The position numbers and the translations under genes were made by a program. A DNA stretch of 64,000 nt from Streptomyces asoensis (GTDB lineage Bacteria > Actinomycetota > Actinomycetes > Streptomycetales > Streptomycetaceae): positions 2,790,001 to 2,854,000 of the forward strand of contig NZ_CP049838.1 in assembly GCF_013085465.1 (NCBI RefSeq). The letters are read 5' to 3'. The notes under the pieces were generated by a model. The model saw nothing but the letters and a program-made list of their open reading frames with translations. It searched no databases and had not been told where the DNA came from. Below, piece by piece: positions 53,017-62,105 of the stretch; position 1 is the first letter of the stretch; each line of letters opens with the position of its first letter.

Positions 53017-53793
53017 TCACCCTTTGTCGGCTTCCTCCACCATCTGCTTCAGCTTGGCCGGCGTCATCGACTGGTCGGCGTAGATGTTCTTGCCGTTGAA
53101 CAGCACGGTCGGAGTGCCGCCGAAATGGCCGTTCTGGAAGGCCTGGTTGGACTTGGCGACCCAGCTGTTGTGCGTGCCGTCCTCGACACAGGTGCGGAAC
53201 GCGGGCGTGTCGAGGCCGTCGACCTTGGCCGCGAGCCCGATCAGCTTGCTGTTCTCGGCGAAGGCGTCGTCCGTCTCGTTCGGCTGGTTCTCGTACAGCA
53301 CGTCGTGGTACGCGGGGAACTTCCCGGCGTCCTGCGCGCACGCCGCCGCGTTGGCCGCGTTACGGGAGCCGCTGCCGCCCATGTTGCCGTCGATGAGCGT
53401 GGCCAGGTGGTACTCGACCCTGAGCTTCCCGGCGTCCGTCAGCTCATGGATCGTGGGGCGGTACGCCGCCTCGAAGGCCCTGCACGCCGGGCAGCGGAAG
53501 TCCTCCCACACGGTGAGCGTGGACTTGGCGCCGTCCTTGCCGACGGGGATCGCGAGCGCGTCCTCGCCCTGCGCCCCCGAGGGGGCCACGACCGGGCCCG
53601 CCTTGTCGCTGCTGTCGTCCTTGCCCGAGTTCGCCGCGACGACCCCGATCACCGCCGCCAGACCCAGGACGCAGACGACGCTCGACGCGACGATCAGCGT
53701 CCGCCGTCGCCGCTCCGCGGCCTTCTGTTTCTCTCGCTCGTCCGCCAGCCGCTCCCTGGCGGTGCGCTTTCCCGCACGATTCTTCTCGCTCAC
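53017..53793 (-). CDS. membrane-anchored DsbA-like thioredoxin-fold protein
   Basis: 258 residues from GTG 53793 (VSEKNRAGKRTARERLADEREKQ), with GGGGGT upstream. A positively charged cytoplasmic segment and one signal-anchor helix (TLIVASSVVCVLGLAAVIGVVAA, about residues 32-54) place the domain outside. The DsbA_4-type thioredoxin fold has the redox motif FRCPACRAF and the cis-Pro loop FGGTPTVLFNGKNIY. It probably makes or reshuffles disulfides in exported proteins. It lies about 100 bases from both lgt and trpA on the same strand, an order common in actinobacteria. Confidence 0.9.
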   Translation of the reverse strand: MSEKNRAGKRTARERLADEREKQKAAERRRRTLIVASSVVCVLGLAAVIGVVAANSGKDDSSDKAGPVVAPSGAQGEDALAIPVGKDGAKSTLTVWEDFRCPACRAFEAAYRPTIHELTDAGKLRVEYHLATLIDGNMGGSGSRNAANAAACAQDAGKFPAYHDVLYENQPNETDDAFAENSKLIGLAAKVDGLDTPAFRTCVEDGTHNSWVAKSNQAFQNGHFGGTPTVLFNGKNIYADQSMTPAKLKQMVEEADKG

Positions 53794-53896
53794 ACCCCCA
53801 GAACGAACCGGGGAGGCGCATTGCGCCTCCCCGACCCCAGGTCCACCCGTTCGAGTGACCCGGAGAAAATGTCCCGCTCTGTTACGCCTGTCCCGC

Positions 53897-54733
53897 CTAC
53901 GCCTGTCGGCGCACGCCCTTCGCCAGCTCGCCCGCGAGCTCGCGGACCGCCTCGACACCGGCCGCGTCGTCCGGCGCGTCCAGCATCCGCTTGACGAAGG
54001 CCGAGCCGACGATCACGCCGTCGGCGAAGCCGGCCACCTCGGCGGCCTGCGTGGCGTTGGAGACGCCGAGGCCGACGCAGACGGGCAGGCCGGTGCCGGT
54101 CGCCCGGGTCCGCTCGACCAGGTCATGGGCCTGCGCGCCCACCGACTCACGGGTGCCGGTGACCCCCATCAGCGAGGCGGCGTAGACGAAGCCGCTGCCC
54201 GCCTCGGTGATCTGCGCGAGCCGGGCGTCCTTGCTGCTCGGCGCCACCACGAAGACCGTCGCGAGGCCGTGCTTCTGCGCGTGCTCCCTCCACAGCGCCG
54301 ACTCCTGGACGGGCAGGTCGGGCAGGATGCAGCCCGCGCCGCCCGCCTCGGCCAGCTCGGCGGTGAAGCGCTCGACGCCGTAGCGGTCGATCGGGTTCCA
54401 GTACGTCATGACGAGGATCGGCTTCCCGGTGGCCTCGAAGGCCTCCCGGACCGTCCGCATCACGTCCGCGATCCGCACCCCGCCGCGCAGGGCGATGTCG
54501 TCGGCGGTCTGGATGACCGGGCCGTCGAGGACGGGGTCGCTGTGCGGCAGACCCACCTCGACGATGTCCGCGCCGCCCTCGATGACGGCCTTGATCGCCT
54601 CGATGCCGCCGTCCACGGTCGGGAACCCGGCCGGGAGGTAGGCGATGAGCGCGGCGCGGCCCTCCGCCTTGGCGTCGGCGAGGGTGTCCGACAGCAGCCC
54701 GCTGTTCCCACCGGTGAATTCGGCCCCGCTCAC
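53897..54733 (-). CDS. trpA: tryptophan synthase alpha chain
   Basis: 278 residues from GTG 54733, overlapping the trpB stop (GTGA). It splits indole-3-glycerol phosphate into indole and glyceraldehyde 3-phosphate; indole is channelled to TrpB. Catalytic Glu59 and Asp70 lie in [18 protein letters not shown] with the expected 11-residue spacing. The phosphate-binding region is [28 protein letters not shown]. Last gene of the trpC-trpM-trpB-trpA run. Confidence 0.96.
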   Translation of the reverse strand: MSGAEFTGGNSGLLSDTLADAKAEGRAALIAYLPAGFPTVDGGIEAIKAVIEGGADIVEVGLPHSDPVLDGPVIQTADDIALRGGVRIADVMRTVREAFEATGKPILVMTYWNPIDRYGVERFTAELAEAGGAGCILPDLPVQESALWREHAQKHGLATVFVVAPSSKDARLAQITEAGSGFVYAASLMGVTGTRESVGAQAHDLVERTRATGTGLPVCVGLGVSNATQAAEVAGFADGVIVGSAFVKRMLDAPDDAAGVEAVRELAGELAKGVRRQA

Positions 54734-56013
54734 TTGGCGTCCCCTTCGATCTCGGCGGTGTCTGCCGCGTTGGCGGCGACCTCGGCGTCGGTGTCGTACA
54801 GGCCGAAGTACCGGGCGGCCGTGTCCATGTCCTTGTCGCCGCGACCGGACAGGTTGACGACGATCAGCCCGTCCTTGCCGAGCTCCTTGCCGACCTCCAG
54901 GGCCCCGGCCAGCGCGTGCGCGCTCTCGATGGCCGGGATGATGCCCTCGGTGCGCGACAGCAGACGCAGCGCCTGCATGGCAGCGTCGTCGGTGACCGCG
55001 CGGTACTCGCCGCGGCCGCTGTCCTTGAGGTAGGAGTGCTCGGGGCCGATGCCCGGGTAGTCCAGGCCCGCCGAGATGGAGTACGGCTCGGTGATCTGGC
55101 CCTCGTCGTCCTGGAGGACGTACGAGCGCGAGCCGTGCAGGATGCCGGGCTCGCCCGCGGTCAGGGTCGCCGCGTGCTCGCCGGTGTCGATGCCGTGACC
55201 GGCCGGCTCGCAGCCGATGAGCCGGACGCCGGCGTCCGGGATGAAGGCGTGGAAGAGGCCGATGGCGTTGGAGCCGCCGCCGACACAGGCGACCGCCGCG
55301 TCGGGGAGGCGGCCGGCGCGCTCCAGGATCTGGCGGCGGGCCTCGACGCCGATGACGCGGTGGAAGTCGCGCACCATCGCCGGGAAGGGGTGCGGTCCGG
55401 CGACCGTGCCGAACAGGTAGTGGGTGTGGTCGACGTTGGCGACCCAGTCGCGGAAGGCCTCGTTGATGGCGTCCTTCAGCGTGCGGCTGCCGGACTTCAC
55501 GGACACGACCTCGGCGCCCAGCATGCGCATGCGCGCCACGTTGAGTGCCTGGCGCTGGGTGTCGATCTCGCCCATGTAGATGGTGCACTCGAGCCCGAAG
55601 AGGGCGCAGGCGGTGGCCGTCGCCACGCCGTGCTGGCCGGCGCCGGTCTCGGCGATCACGCGCGTCTTGCCCATGCGCCGGGTGAGCAGCGCCTGCCCGA
55701 GCACGTTGTTGATCTTGTGGGAGCCGGTGTGGTTGAGGTCCTCGCGCTTGAGGAACACCCGGGCACCGCCGGCGTGTTCGGCGAACCTCGGCACCTCGGT
55801 GAGGGAGCTGGGCCGGCCGGTGTAGTGCACGAGCAGGTCGTCGAGCTCGCGGGCGAACTCGGGGTCGTGCTTCGCCTTGTCGTACTCGACGGCGACCTCG
55901 TCCACGGCGGCGACGAGGGCCTCCGGGATGAACTTGCCGCCGAACGCGCCGAAGTAGCCTTCGGCGCTGGGGACCTGACCCTCGGGGTCGGGAATGAAGA
56001 ACTCGCTGGGCAT
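54730..56013 (-). CDS. trpB: tryptophan synthase beta chain
   Basis: A 427-residue PLP enzyme that condenses indole with serine to tryptophan. It begins [29 protein letters not shown] Lys100 is in [18 protein letters not shown], the catalytic Glu in [13 protein letters not shown], and the PLP phosphate site in [14 protein letters not shown]. It is the standard TrpB1 form. ATG 56013 with GAGGTTTCCGC before it. Translationally coupled to trpA. Confidence 0.97.
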   Translation of the reverse strand: MPSEFFIPDPEGQVPSAEGYFGAFGGKFIPEALVAAVDEVAVEYDKAKHDPEFARELDDLLVHYTGRPSSLTEVPRFAEHAGGARVFLKREDLNHTGSHKINNVLGQALLTRRMGKTRVIAETGAGQHGVATATACALFGLECTIYMGEIDTQRQALNVARMRMLGAEVVSVKSGSRTLKDAINEAFRDWVANVDHTHYLFGTVAGPHPFPAMVRDFHRVIGVEARRQILERAGRLPDAAVACVGGGSNAIGLFHAFIPDAGVRLIGCEPAGHGIDTGEHAATLTAGEPGILHGSRSYVLQDDEGQITEPYSISAGLDYPGIGPEHSYLKDSGRGEYRAVTDDAAMQALRLLSRTEGIIPAIESAHALAGALEVGKELGKDGLIVVNLSGRGDKDMDTAARYFGLYDTDAEVAANAADTAEIEGDAK

Positions 56014-56066
56014 GCGGAAACCTCACGGTGAGTGTGTGTCGGACACTGTCGCCGTGGGGGCAGGGA

Positions 56067-56157
56067 TGGTCAGTCGGCTGCGGGACCGTTGTGGCTGGTC
56101 GCGCCCGCGCGGCGGTGGCCGCACATCCGAAAGAGCCCCGCGCCCCTGACGGGGCGC
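56067..56157 (-). repeat. candidate dispersed intergenic repeat overlapping trpM
   Basis: Read on the minus strand it runs from GCGCCCCGTCAGGGGCGCGG to a segment with GCGCGACCAGCCACAACGG and CCCGCAGCCGACTG. As I remember, this sequence type (GGGGCGCGGGG ... GCGACCAGCCAC) recurs between genes all over Streptomyces chromosomes. It starts with a palindrome GCGCCCC/GGGGCGC. Here it forms the 3' third of the trpM frame. Confidence 0.55.
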
Positions 56158-56312
56158 TGCCATCGCATGCCGTTCACCTGGCCGGGCTCGTCCCCGATGA
56201 CGTACCGCACGCGCCTGCCGTGCACCCGGCGTGCGGGCGCGCGGCAGCCACGGGGGCGGCAGCCGCGCGCGAGGCGGGCGTACCTGTCCATGGCCGTCGT
56301 CGTGGGTGTCAT
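56070..56312 (-). CDS. trpM: TrpM, small protein of the trp operon
   Basis: A small basic protein of 80 residues from ATG 56312 (TAGGA upstream) or 73 from ATG 56291 (MDRYARLARG). It lies between trpC and trpB, exactly where Streptomyces coelicolor carries trpM (formerly trpX), a small gene reported to modulate tryptophan synthesis and growth. The core RGCRPRGCRAPARRVHGRRVRYVIGDEPGQVNGMRW is Arg-rich with two Cys. The last 25-30 residues are encoded by a dispersed repeat, so the natural end may vary between species. Cytoplasmic; no known domain. Confidence 0.65.
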   Translation of the reverse strand: MTPTTTAMDRYARLARGCRPRGCRAPARRVHGRRVRYVIGDEPGQVNGMRWQRPVRGAGLFRMCGHRRAGATSHNGPAAD

Positions 56313-56334
56313 CGGGGCCGATCCTACCGGGAGA

Positions 56335-57144
56335 TCAGCCGCGACCGTGCCGGAGTGCGGGGTGCTCGCCCGCCGCCACCAGGTCGGCCACGGCCGTCTT
56401 CGGGTCGCGGCCCGTCACCAGGGACTCGCCGACCAGGACCGCGTCGGCGCCGGCGTTGGCGTACGCGATGAGGTCGTGCGGGCCCCGGACGCCGGACTCG
56501 GCGACGCTGACGACGTGGGCCGGGATCTCGGGGGCGACGCGCTCGAAGGTGTTCCGGTCGACCTCGAGGGTCTTCAGGTTGCGCGCGTTGACGCCGATCA
56601 CCTTGGCGCCCGCGTCGACCGCGCGCTCCACCTCGTCCTCGTCGTGGACCTCGACGAGCGGGGTGAGGCCGATGGAGACGGCGCGCTCGATCAGCGACTC
56701 GAGGGCCGGCTGCTCGAGGGCGGCCACGATCAGCAGCGCGAGGTCGGCGCCGTACGCGCGGGCCTCCCACAGCTGGTACGAGGTGACGATGAAGTCCTTG
56801 CGCAGCACGGGAATGTCGACCCGCGCGCGGACCGCCTCGAGGTCGGCGAGGGAGCCGCCGAAGCGGCGCTGTTCGGTGAGGACGGAGATGACGGCCGCGC
56901 CGCCCGCCTCGTAGTCCGCGGCCAGTCCGGCCGGATCGGCGATCGCGGCCAGCGCGCCCTTGGACGGGCTGGAGCGCTTGACCTCGCAGATCACCTTGAC
57001 GCCGTCGCCCCGGAGCGCGGCCACCCCGTCCTTGGCGGCGGGGGCCTTAGCCGCGCGCTCCTTGAGCTCGTCGAGGCTGACGCGCGCCTGCCGCTCCGCG
57101 AGGTCGGCACGGACTCCGTCGATGATCTCGTCGAGCACACTCAC
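56335..57144 (-). CDS. trpC: indole-3-glycerol phosphate synthase
   Basis: 269 residues from GTG 57144 ([19 protein letters not shown]), with AAGGGG upstream; an in-frame extension to 57249 lacks support. It closes the indole ring from carboxyphenylamino-deoxyribulose phosphate. The TIM-barrel catalytic motifs are [66 protein letters not shown] and [10 protein letters not shown]. First of the trpC-trpM-trpB-trpA run. Confidence 0.96.
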   Translation of the reverse strand: MSVLDEIIDGVRADLAERQARVSLDELKERAAKAPAAKDGVAALRGDGVKVICEVKRSSPSKGALAAIADPAGLAADYEAGGAAVISVLTEQRRFGGSLADLEAVRARVDIPVLRKDFIVTSYQLWEARAYGADLALLIVAALEQPALESLIERAVSIGLTPLVEVHDEDEVERAVDAGAKVIGVNARNLKTLEVDRNTFERVAPEIPAHVVSVAESGVRGPHDLIAYANAGADAVLVGESLVTGRDPKTAVADLVAAGEHPALRHGRG

Positions 57145-57293
57145 GCGAGCGGCCCCCTTCCAGCGGTTGAGAGACGGTTGACAGTTCCAGCGACCAGTAG
57201 AAAAGAGGTGGTCACTGCGATGGTATCCGGAGGAAGGCGAAGGCCTCACATCCGGTTGACGGCGGTCCCACTACCTGGACATTCCTCCGCTGA

Positions 57294-57761
57294 TCAAGGA
57301 TGCAGCCAGCCACCGAACGGCAGGTTCCGGACAACCGTGAAGACCAGCAGGAACGCGCCCAGCGTCCACAGCTGCACCGAGGTGGGTTCCACGCGCGCGG
57401 GGCGTCCGCGCACCGCACGGACCACCCAGACGGTCCACACCACCGCGAAGGCCAGATAGCCGACGACGGCCAGTGCGTTGTCGTGCAGGGCGGCGGCGAA
57501 GTCCCCGTGCACGAAGGCGTGCGCGCTGCGCAGTCCGCCGCAGCCCGGGCAGTACAGGCCGGTGAGACGCAGGAGGGGGCAGACCGGGTAGTGGCCGGGC
57601 TCGTTGGGGTCGACGGTCCCGACGTAGGCGAAGGCCCCGGCGACGGCCGCGAGGACCCCGGCGGGCACCGCGAGTCGTCCGAGCACGGTTTCCGGGGGTG
57701 TCCGGGGTGTCCGGGGTGGCCGGGGTGTCACCCGCTGGCTGTCGGCGTTCACGCCTCGCAT
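57294..57761 (-). CDS. DUF2752 membrane protein
   Basis: 155 residues from ATG 57761 (MRGVNADSQRVTP); GTG 57752 is also possible. The DUF2752 signature is PVCPLLRLTGLYCPGCGGLRSAHAFVHGDFAAALHDN, with three conserved Cys and a first helix before it. Two more helices follow. The function of the family is unknown. It lies 149 bases upstream of trpC on the same strand, a common neighbour of trp genes in actinobacteria. Confidence 0.88.
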   Translation of the reverse strand: MRGVNADSQRVTPRPPRTPRTPPETVLGRLAVPAGVLAAVAGAFAYVGTVDPNEPGHYPVCPLLRLTGLYCPGCGGLRSAHAFVHGDFAAALHDNALAVVGYLAFAVVWTVWVVRAVRGRPARVEPTSVQLWTLGAFLLVFTVVRNLPFGGWLHP

Positions 57762-57861
57762 TGTGCCCCGCCGGGGCACCACGCGCGCGTGAGGGGCGGC
57801 CGGTGTGCACCGGCCGCCCCTCACGAGGTCCTGCGGAAGTCCTGCCGAAGTCGTACGGGGC

Positions 57862-58113
57862 TCAGGCCTCGGCGGCCGCCGGCTCGCGGGTGGCCGTGAC
57901 CTGGTGCACGGGGTGGGCTTCCTTCGGCATGCCGAGGCCCATCGCGCGCATGATGCCGCCGACGACACCACCGAGGGCCACGATCGCCATGCCGGCCCAG
58001 AAGCCGAGCGGCTCGGCCATCACCATGAAAGCGCCCGCGACGGTGAAGCCGATGAAGACGATGGTGACACCGGTCCAGGCGGCCGGGGTGTGTCCGTGGC
58101 TGCTGCCCGCCAT
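57862..58113 (-). CDS. HGxxPAAW-family small membrane protein
   Basis: An 83-residue protein opening with SSHGHTPAAWTGVTIVFIGF, the motif after which the actinobacterial family is named. Two transmembrane helices follow (VTIVFIGFTVAGAFMVMAEPLG and WAGMAIVALGGVVGGIMRAMG). The C-terminus is a short charged tail. No function is known. It belongs to the conserved trp neighbourhood of Streptomyces. Confidence 0.9.
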   Translation of the reverse strand: MAGSSHGHTPAAWTGVTIVFIGFTVAGAFMVMAEPLGFWAGMAIVALGGVVGGIMRAMGLGMPKEAHPVHQVTATREPAAAEA

Positions 58114-58281
58114 GACTTGCTCCTCATTGCTGTCTCTGTGTCCGTCCGAGCCGGACGCTCGTCGTCCATTGTCCCGTACCCGCGCGCGTCACGGACGCGG
58201 GGGTGGCCTCCGGTCACGTCTGATTCACCACATCGGGAACCGCGCGACCGGACGTGGACCGGGCTCCGCGCGCGGTCGTGT

Positions 58282-58929
58282 TCAGGCGGGACCCGCGCCC
58301 GTCGGGTCCTCGCCCCGATCCAGGGCCTTCCAGATGTCCTCGGGCCGGTCCGGGTCGAGGGGCCTGGCCGCGCGTCGGGGGCGCGGGGTGCCGTCGCGTT
58401 CGTAGCGGCCGGACATCGCGGGCCACAGGCGGCCGTAGCGCAGGGCGAGCAGGCCGGCCAGGAGGATCAGGGCGCCGCCCGCGGCCGCGGCGTAGGGCCA
58501 GCCGGTGTGGGTGAAGGAGGCGACGGTCGCCGAGGTGTCGCCGGAGGCCCGGGCGGCCTGATCGTCGAGCGCGGAGCCGTCGGAGGCGCCGAGCAGGGCG
58601 GCGGCCATGATGCCGGCGCCGGAGAGCGCGAGCAGCGCGGAGACCGCGAAGCGGCCCGCCCTGCGGACGGCGAAGACGGCGACGAGCGCGGCGAGGCCCG
58701 CTATGGCGAGCGCCGCGGGCACGCCCGTGACGTCGCTGCCCTTGGCGGTCAGCGGGAAGGCGCCGCCGGCCACCGTGGCCGTGCCCTCCGACCAGCGCTG
58801 CCGGGTGGACAGCAGGGTCACGGCCGAGCCCAGCGCGCCGAACAGCAGGGCGAGCGCGAGGCTTCGGCGGCCGGACCCGGGGGCGGCGGCTTCGGATCGG
58901 GGGTGCGGAACGGCAGTCACGTACTCCAC
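58282..58929 (-). CDS. TIGR02234-type trp-region membrane protein
   Basis: A 215-residue protein of the family described as a conserved membrane protein of the actinobacterial tryptophan region. Four helices can be drawn: SLALALLFGALGSAVTLLS, ALAIAGLAALVAVFAV, VSALLALSGAGIMAAALLG and WPYAAAAGGALILLAGLLAL. A loop between helices 1 and 2 is RQRWSEGTATVAGGAFPLTAKGSDVTG. The cytoplasmic C-terminus ends with DRPEDIWKALDRGEDPTG, conserved in the family. GTG 58929 is used; GTG 58920 is possible. Role unknown, perhaps export or sensing linked to tryptophan. Confidence 0.88.
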   Translation of the reverse strand: MEYVTAVPHPRSEAAAPGSGRRSLALALLFGALGSAVTLLSTRQRWSEGTATVAGGAFPLTAKGSDVTGVPAALAIAGLAALVAVFAVRRAGRFAVSALLALSGAGIMAAALLGASDGSALDDQAARASGDTSATVASFTHTGWPYAAAAGGALILLAGLLALRYGRLWPAMSGRYERDGTPRPRRAARPLDPDRPEDIWKALDRGEDPTGAGPA

Positions 58930-59022
58930 TATCGCCTGAACCCCGGGCGAACCGTCACCCGGGGTTCACGTGAGACGCGTCCTATCTTCGAAATGTGCCC
59001 CGGCCGTCTGTCCGGAAGCGCC

Positions 59023-60510
59023 CTATTTCGCCAGTCGGTTGGCGGTGTGGACGGCGCGCAGGACCGCCGCCGCCTTGTTGCGGCACTCCTGGTCCTCGGC
59101 GACCGGGTCGGAGTCGGCGACGATGCCCGCGCCGGCCTGGACGTAGGCGGTGCCGTCGCGCAGCAGGGCGGTGCGGATGGCGATGGCGGTGTCGGAGTCG
59201 CCGGCGAAGTCCAGGTAGCCGACGCAGCCGCCGTACAGGCCGCGTCGGGACGGCTCCAGTTCGTCGATGATCTGCATGGCGCGCGGCTTGGGGGCGCCGG
59301 AGAGGGTGCCGGCGGGGAAGCAGGCGGTGAGGACGTCGAAGGCGGTGCGGCCCGCCGCGACCTTCCCGGTGACCGTCGAGACGATGTGCATCACGTGCGA
59401 GTACCGCTCGACGGACATGAAGTCGACGACCTCGACCGAGCCCGGTTCGCAGACCCGGCCCAGGTCGTTGCGGCCGAGGTCGACGAGCATGAGGTGCTCG
59501 GCGCGCTCCTTGGGGTCGGCGAGCAGTTCGTCGGCGAGGGCCTGGTCCTCCTGCGGGGTGGCCCCGCGGTGCCGGGTGCCGGCGATGGGGTGGACCATGG
59601 CGTGCCCGTCCTCGACCTTGACGAGGGCTTCCGGGGAGGACCCCACGACGTCGAAGCCGTCGAAGCGGAACAGGTACATGTACGGGGAGGGGTTCGTCGC
59701 CCGCAGCACCCGGTAGACGTCCAGCGCGCTCGCCGTGCACGCCGTCTCGAAGCGCTGGGAGGGGACGACCTGGAAGGCCTCGCCCGCGCGGATGCGCTCC
59801 TTGATGTCCTCGACGGCCTCCTGGAAGTCGGGGCCGCCCCACAGGGCGCTGTACTCGGGGAGTTCGGAGGGCGGGAGGACGGCGGGGGGCTGGACGACCG
59901 GGCGGGAGAGGTCGGCCTCCATGGCGTCCAGCCGGGCCACCGCGTCCGTGTAGGCCTCGTCGACGCCCGTGTCGAGGTCGTTGTGGTTGATCGCGTTGGC
60001 GATCAGCAGGACGGAGCCCTCCCAGTGGTCCATGACGGCGAGGTCGCTGGTCAGGAGCATGGTCAGCTCGGGCAGCCGCAGGTCGTCGCGGTCGCCGGGG
60101 CCGATCTTCTCCAGGCGGCGCACGATGTCGTAGCCGAGGTAGCCGACCATGCCGCCGGTGAAGGGCGGCAGGCCCTCCTCGTGGGGGGTGTGGAGGGTCT
60201 CGATGGTGGCGCGCAGGGCGGCGAGCGGATCGCCGTCCACCGGGACGCCGACGGGCGGGGTGCCGTGCCAGTGCGCCTGGCCGTCGCGCGCGGTGAGGGT
60301 GGCGGCGGAGCGTACGCCCACGAAGGAGTATCGAGACCATTGAAATGCCGTGCGGCCGTTCTCCGCGGACTCCAGCAGGAAGGTGCCGGTGCGCTCGGCG
60401 GCGAGCTTGCGGTAGAGCGCGACCGGGGTGTCGCCGTCGGCGAGGAGCTTGCGGGTGACCGGAATGACGCGGCGGTCGGTGGCCAGCTTGCGGAACGTCT
60501 CGAGGTCCAT
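59023..60510 (-). CDS. trpE: anthranilate synthase component I
   Basis: 495 residues from ATG 60510 (MDLETFRKLATD). It makes anthranilate from chorismate with the TrpG amidotransferase, which is not in this window. The feedback site has the LLES motif in TGTFLLESAENG. The chorismate-binding domain has MYLFRFDGFDVVGSSPEALV, HPIAGTRHRG, MLVDLGRNDLGRV and GTLSGAPKPRAMQIIDELE. Only 11 bases separate it from the hisI stop, so no leader or attenuator can lie directly before it. The gene is probably read from the hisI promoter. Confidence 0.96.
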   Translation of the reverse strand: MDLETFRKLATDRRVIPVTRKLLADGDTPVALYRKLAAERTGTFLLESAENGRTAFQWSRYSFVGVRSAATLTARDGQAHWHGTPPVGVPVDGDPLAALRATIETLHTPHEEGLPPFTGGMVGYLGYDIVRRLEKIGPGDRDDLRLPELTMLLTSDLAVMDHWEGSVLLIANAINHNDLDTGVDEAYTDAVARLDAMEADLSRPVVQPPAVLPPSELPEYSALWGGPDFQEAVEDIKERIRAGEAFQVVPSQRFETACTASALDVYRVLRATNPSPYMYLFRFDGFDVVGSSPEALVKVEDGHAMVHPIAGTRHRGATPQEDQALADELLADPKERAEHLMLVDLGRNDLGRVCEPGSVEVVDFMSVERYSHVMHIVSTVTGKVAAGRTAFDVLTACFPAGTLSGAPKPRAMQIIDELEPSRRGLYGGCVGYLDFAGDSDTAIAIRTALLRDGTAYVQAGAGIVADSDPVAEDQECRNKAAAVLRAVHTANRLAK

Positions 60511-60521
60511 GGCGGCTGACC

Positions 60522-60914
60522 TTACTGATCCGTGGCGGGTACGCCGGAATCGGCGTTCTCGACCAGTACGTCGGCGTCGAAGCAGGTGCGCGCGCCGGTG
60601 TGGCAGGCGGCGCCCACCTGGTCGACCTTGACGAGCAGCGTGTCGGCGTCGCAGTCGAGGGCCACGGACCTGACCCACTGGAAGTGGCCGGAGGTGTCGC
60701 CCTTGACCCAGTACTCCCGGCGGCTGCGCGACCAGTAGGTGCAACGGCCGGTGGTGAGCGTGCGGTGCAGCGCCTCGTCGTCCATCCAGCCGAGCATGAG
60801 CACCTCACCGGTGTCGTACTGCTGGGCGATGGCGGGGACGAGCCCGTCGGCGCTGCGCTTGAGGCGCGCGGCGATCCGGGGGTCGAGATTGCTGGGCGGG
60901 GGCGTGCTGGTCAT
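60522..60914 (-). CDS. hisI: phosphoribosyl-AMP cyclohydrolase
   Basis: 130 residues from ATG 60914; ATG 60923 is an in-frame alternative. Histidine synthesis enzyme opening the purine ring of phosphoribosyl-AMP. Motifs are [34 protein letters not shown], the magnesium site [11 protein letters not shown] and the zinc cysteines in [12 protein letters not shown]. This is the monofunctional form, without the fused HisE domain. It stands directly before trpE. Confidence 0.95.
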   Translation of the reverse strand: MTSTPPPSNLDPRIAARLKRSADGLVPAIAQQYDTGEVLMLGWMDDEALHRTLTTGRCTYWSRSRREYWVKGDTSGHFQWVRSVALDCDADTLLVKVDQVGAACHTGARTCFDADVLVENADSGVPATDQ

Positions 60915-61053
60915 GTCTGCCATTGTGCCGCGCGCCACTGACAGTGACGGGTCGCGTCCACTGGATGGGAAGGAGCGGCGCGAAGCGACTCGGTGAGGGG
61001 TGGTGGTCGGGCGACGGGTGGGCGGACCTTCCGCGCAGTCGTAGGCTGACGGC

Positions 61054-61689
61054 ATGTCGACTTTCGCCAAGCGTGAACGACTTCTCCTCGCCGACCTCTT
61101 GGAAACGGCGGGCCCCGAGGCCCCGACCCTCTGCGAGGGCTGGCAGACCCGGGATCTGGCGGCGCACGTGGTGGTGCGCGAGCGCCGCCCGGACGCCGCC
61201 GGGGGCATTCTGATCAAGCAGCTCGCGTCCCGCCTGGACAAGGTGATGGAGGAGTTCGCCGCCAAGCCGTACGAGGAGTTGCTCCAGCTGATCCGCACGG
61301 GTCCGCCACGCTTCTCGCCCTTCCAGCTCAAGCAGCTCGACGAGGCGTCCAACACGATCGAGTTCTACGTCCACACCGAGGACGTCCGCCGCGCCCGGCC
61401 CGACTGGACGCCGCGCGCGCTCGACCCGGTCTTCCAGGACGCCCTGTGGTCCCGCCTGGAGCGCACCGCCCGTCTGATGGGCCGCGGCACCCCGACCGGC
61501 CTGGTGCTGCGGCGCCCGGACGGCCGTACGGCGGTCGCCAACCGGGGCACGCCGGTCGTGACGGCCACCGGGGAGCCGTCGGAGCTGCTGCTGTTCCTGT
61601 ACGGCCGGCAGAGCGCCGCGGAGGTGGAGCTGGACGGCGAGAAGGAAGCGATCACCAGGCTGCACAGCGGAAAGCAGCTCGGGATCTGA
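61054..61689 (+). CDS. TIGR03085-family metal-binding protein
   Basis: A 211-residue protein of the DinB/maleylpyruvate-isomerase-like superfamily. It begins [45 protein letters not shown] with the [13 protein letters not shown] signature. A further conserved metal-ligand His is in [12 protein letters not shown]. Members bind divalent metal and many use mycothiol. No partner or substrate is known here. It is divergent from hisI and followed by a glyoxalase-fold gene 11 bases on. Confidence 0.87.
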   Translation: MSTFAKRERLLLADLLETAGPEAPTLCEGWQTRDLAAHVVVRERRPDAAGGILIKQLASRLDKVMEEFAAKPYEELLQLIRTGPPRFSPFQLKQLDEASNTIEFYVHTEDVRRARPDWTPRALDPVFQDALWSRLERTARLMGRGTPTGLVLRRPDGRTAVANRGTPVVTATGEPSELLLFLYGRQSAAEVELDGEKEAITRLHSGKQLGI

Positions 61690-61700
61690 GAGGACCGGCC

Positions 61701-62099
61701 ATGATCAAGGTCGCCATGACCAGCGTGTACGTCGACGATGTCACGAAGGCCCACGCGTTCTACACCGAGGTCCTGGGCTTCGAGACGCGTCTGCACATGG
61801 ATCTCGGCGGGGGCACGCTGTTCGTCACCGTGGGCGCGGCGGAAGGGGCCCAGCGGGATCTCCAGCTGCTGCTGGAGCCCGGCCACGGCCCCATCGCGGA
61901 GCCGTACCGGGCAGCCCTGCGGGAGGCGGGGCTGCCGTGCATCGTCTTCTCGGTCGACGACCTCGACGCGGAGTACGAGCGGCTGCGGAGGCTGGGGGTG
62001 CGTTTCACCCATCCTCCGCAGGACCAGGGCCCGGTCGTCGCGGCCGTCCTGGACGACACGGTGGGCAACTTCGTACAGCTGACTCAGCCGAAGGAGTGA
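61701..62099 (+). CDS. VOC (glyoxalase/bleomycin-resistance fold) protein
   Basis: A 132-residue protein with two beta-alpha-beta-beta-beta modules: IKVAMTSVYVDDVTKAHAFYTEVLGFETRLHMDLGGGTLFVTV and CIVFSVDDLDAEYERLRRLGVRFTHPPQDQGPVVAAVLDDTVGNFVQLTQP. Length and layout fit small VOC proteins that bind metal and isomerise, cleave or sequester small molecules. The usual metal residues are only partly visible, so catalysis is uncertain. An AGGA ribosome site lies 7 bases upstream. Probably co-transcribed with the preceding gene. Confidence 0.87.
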   Translation: MIKVAMTSVYVDDVTKAHAFYTEVLGFETRLHMDLGGGTLFVTVGAAEGAQRDLQLLLEPGHGPIAEPYRAALREAGLPCIVFSVDDLDAEYERLRRLGVRFTHPPQDQGPVVAAVLDDTVGNFVQLTQPKE

Positions 62100-62105
62100 G
62101 GGGGA

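Noticed and set aside
60511..60521. trp leader peptide and attenuator before trpE
   Set aside because: Only 11 bases separate hisI and trpE, leaving no room. No Trp-rich short frame was seen just upstream of trpC either.
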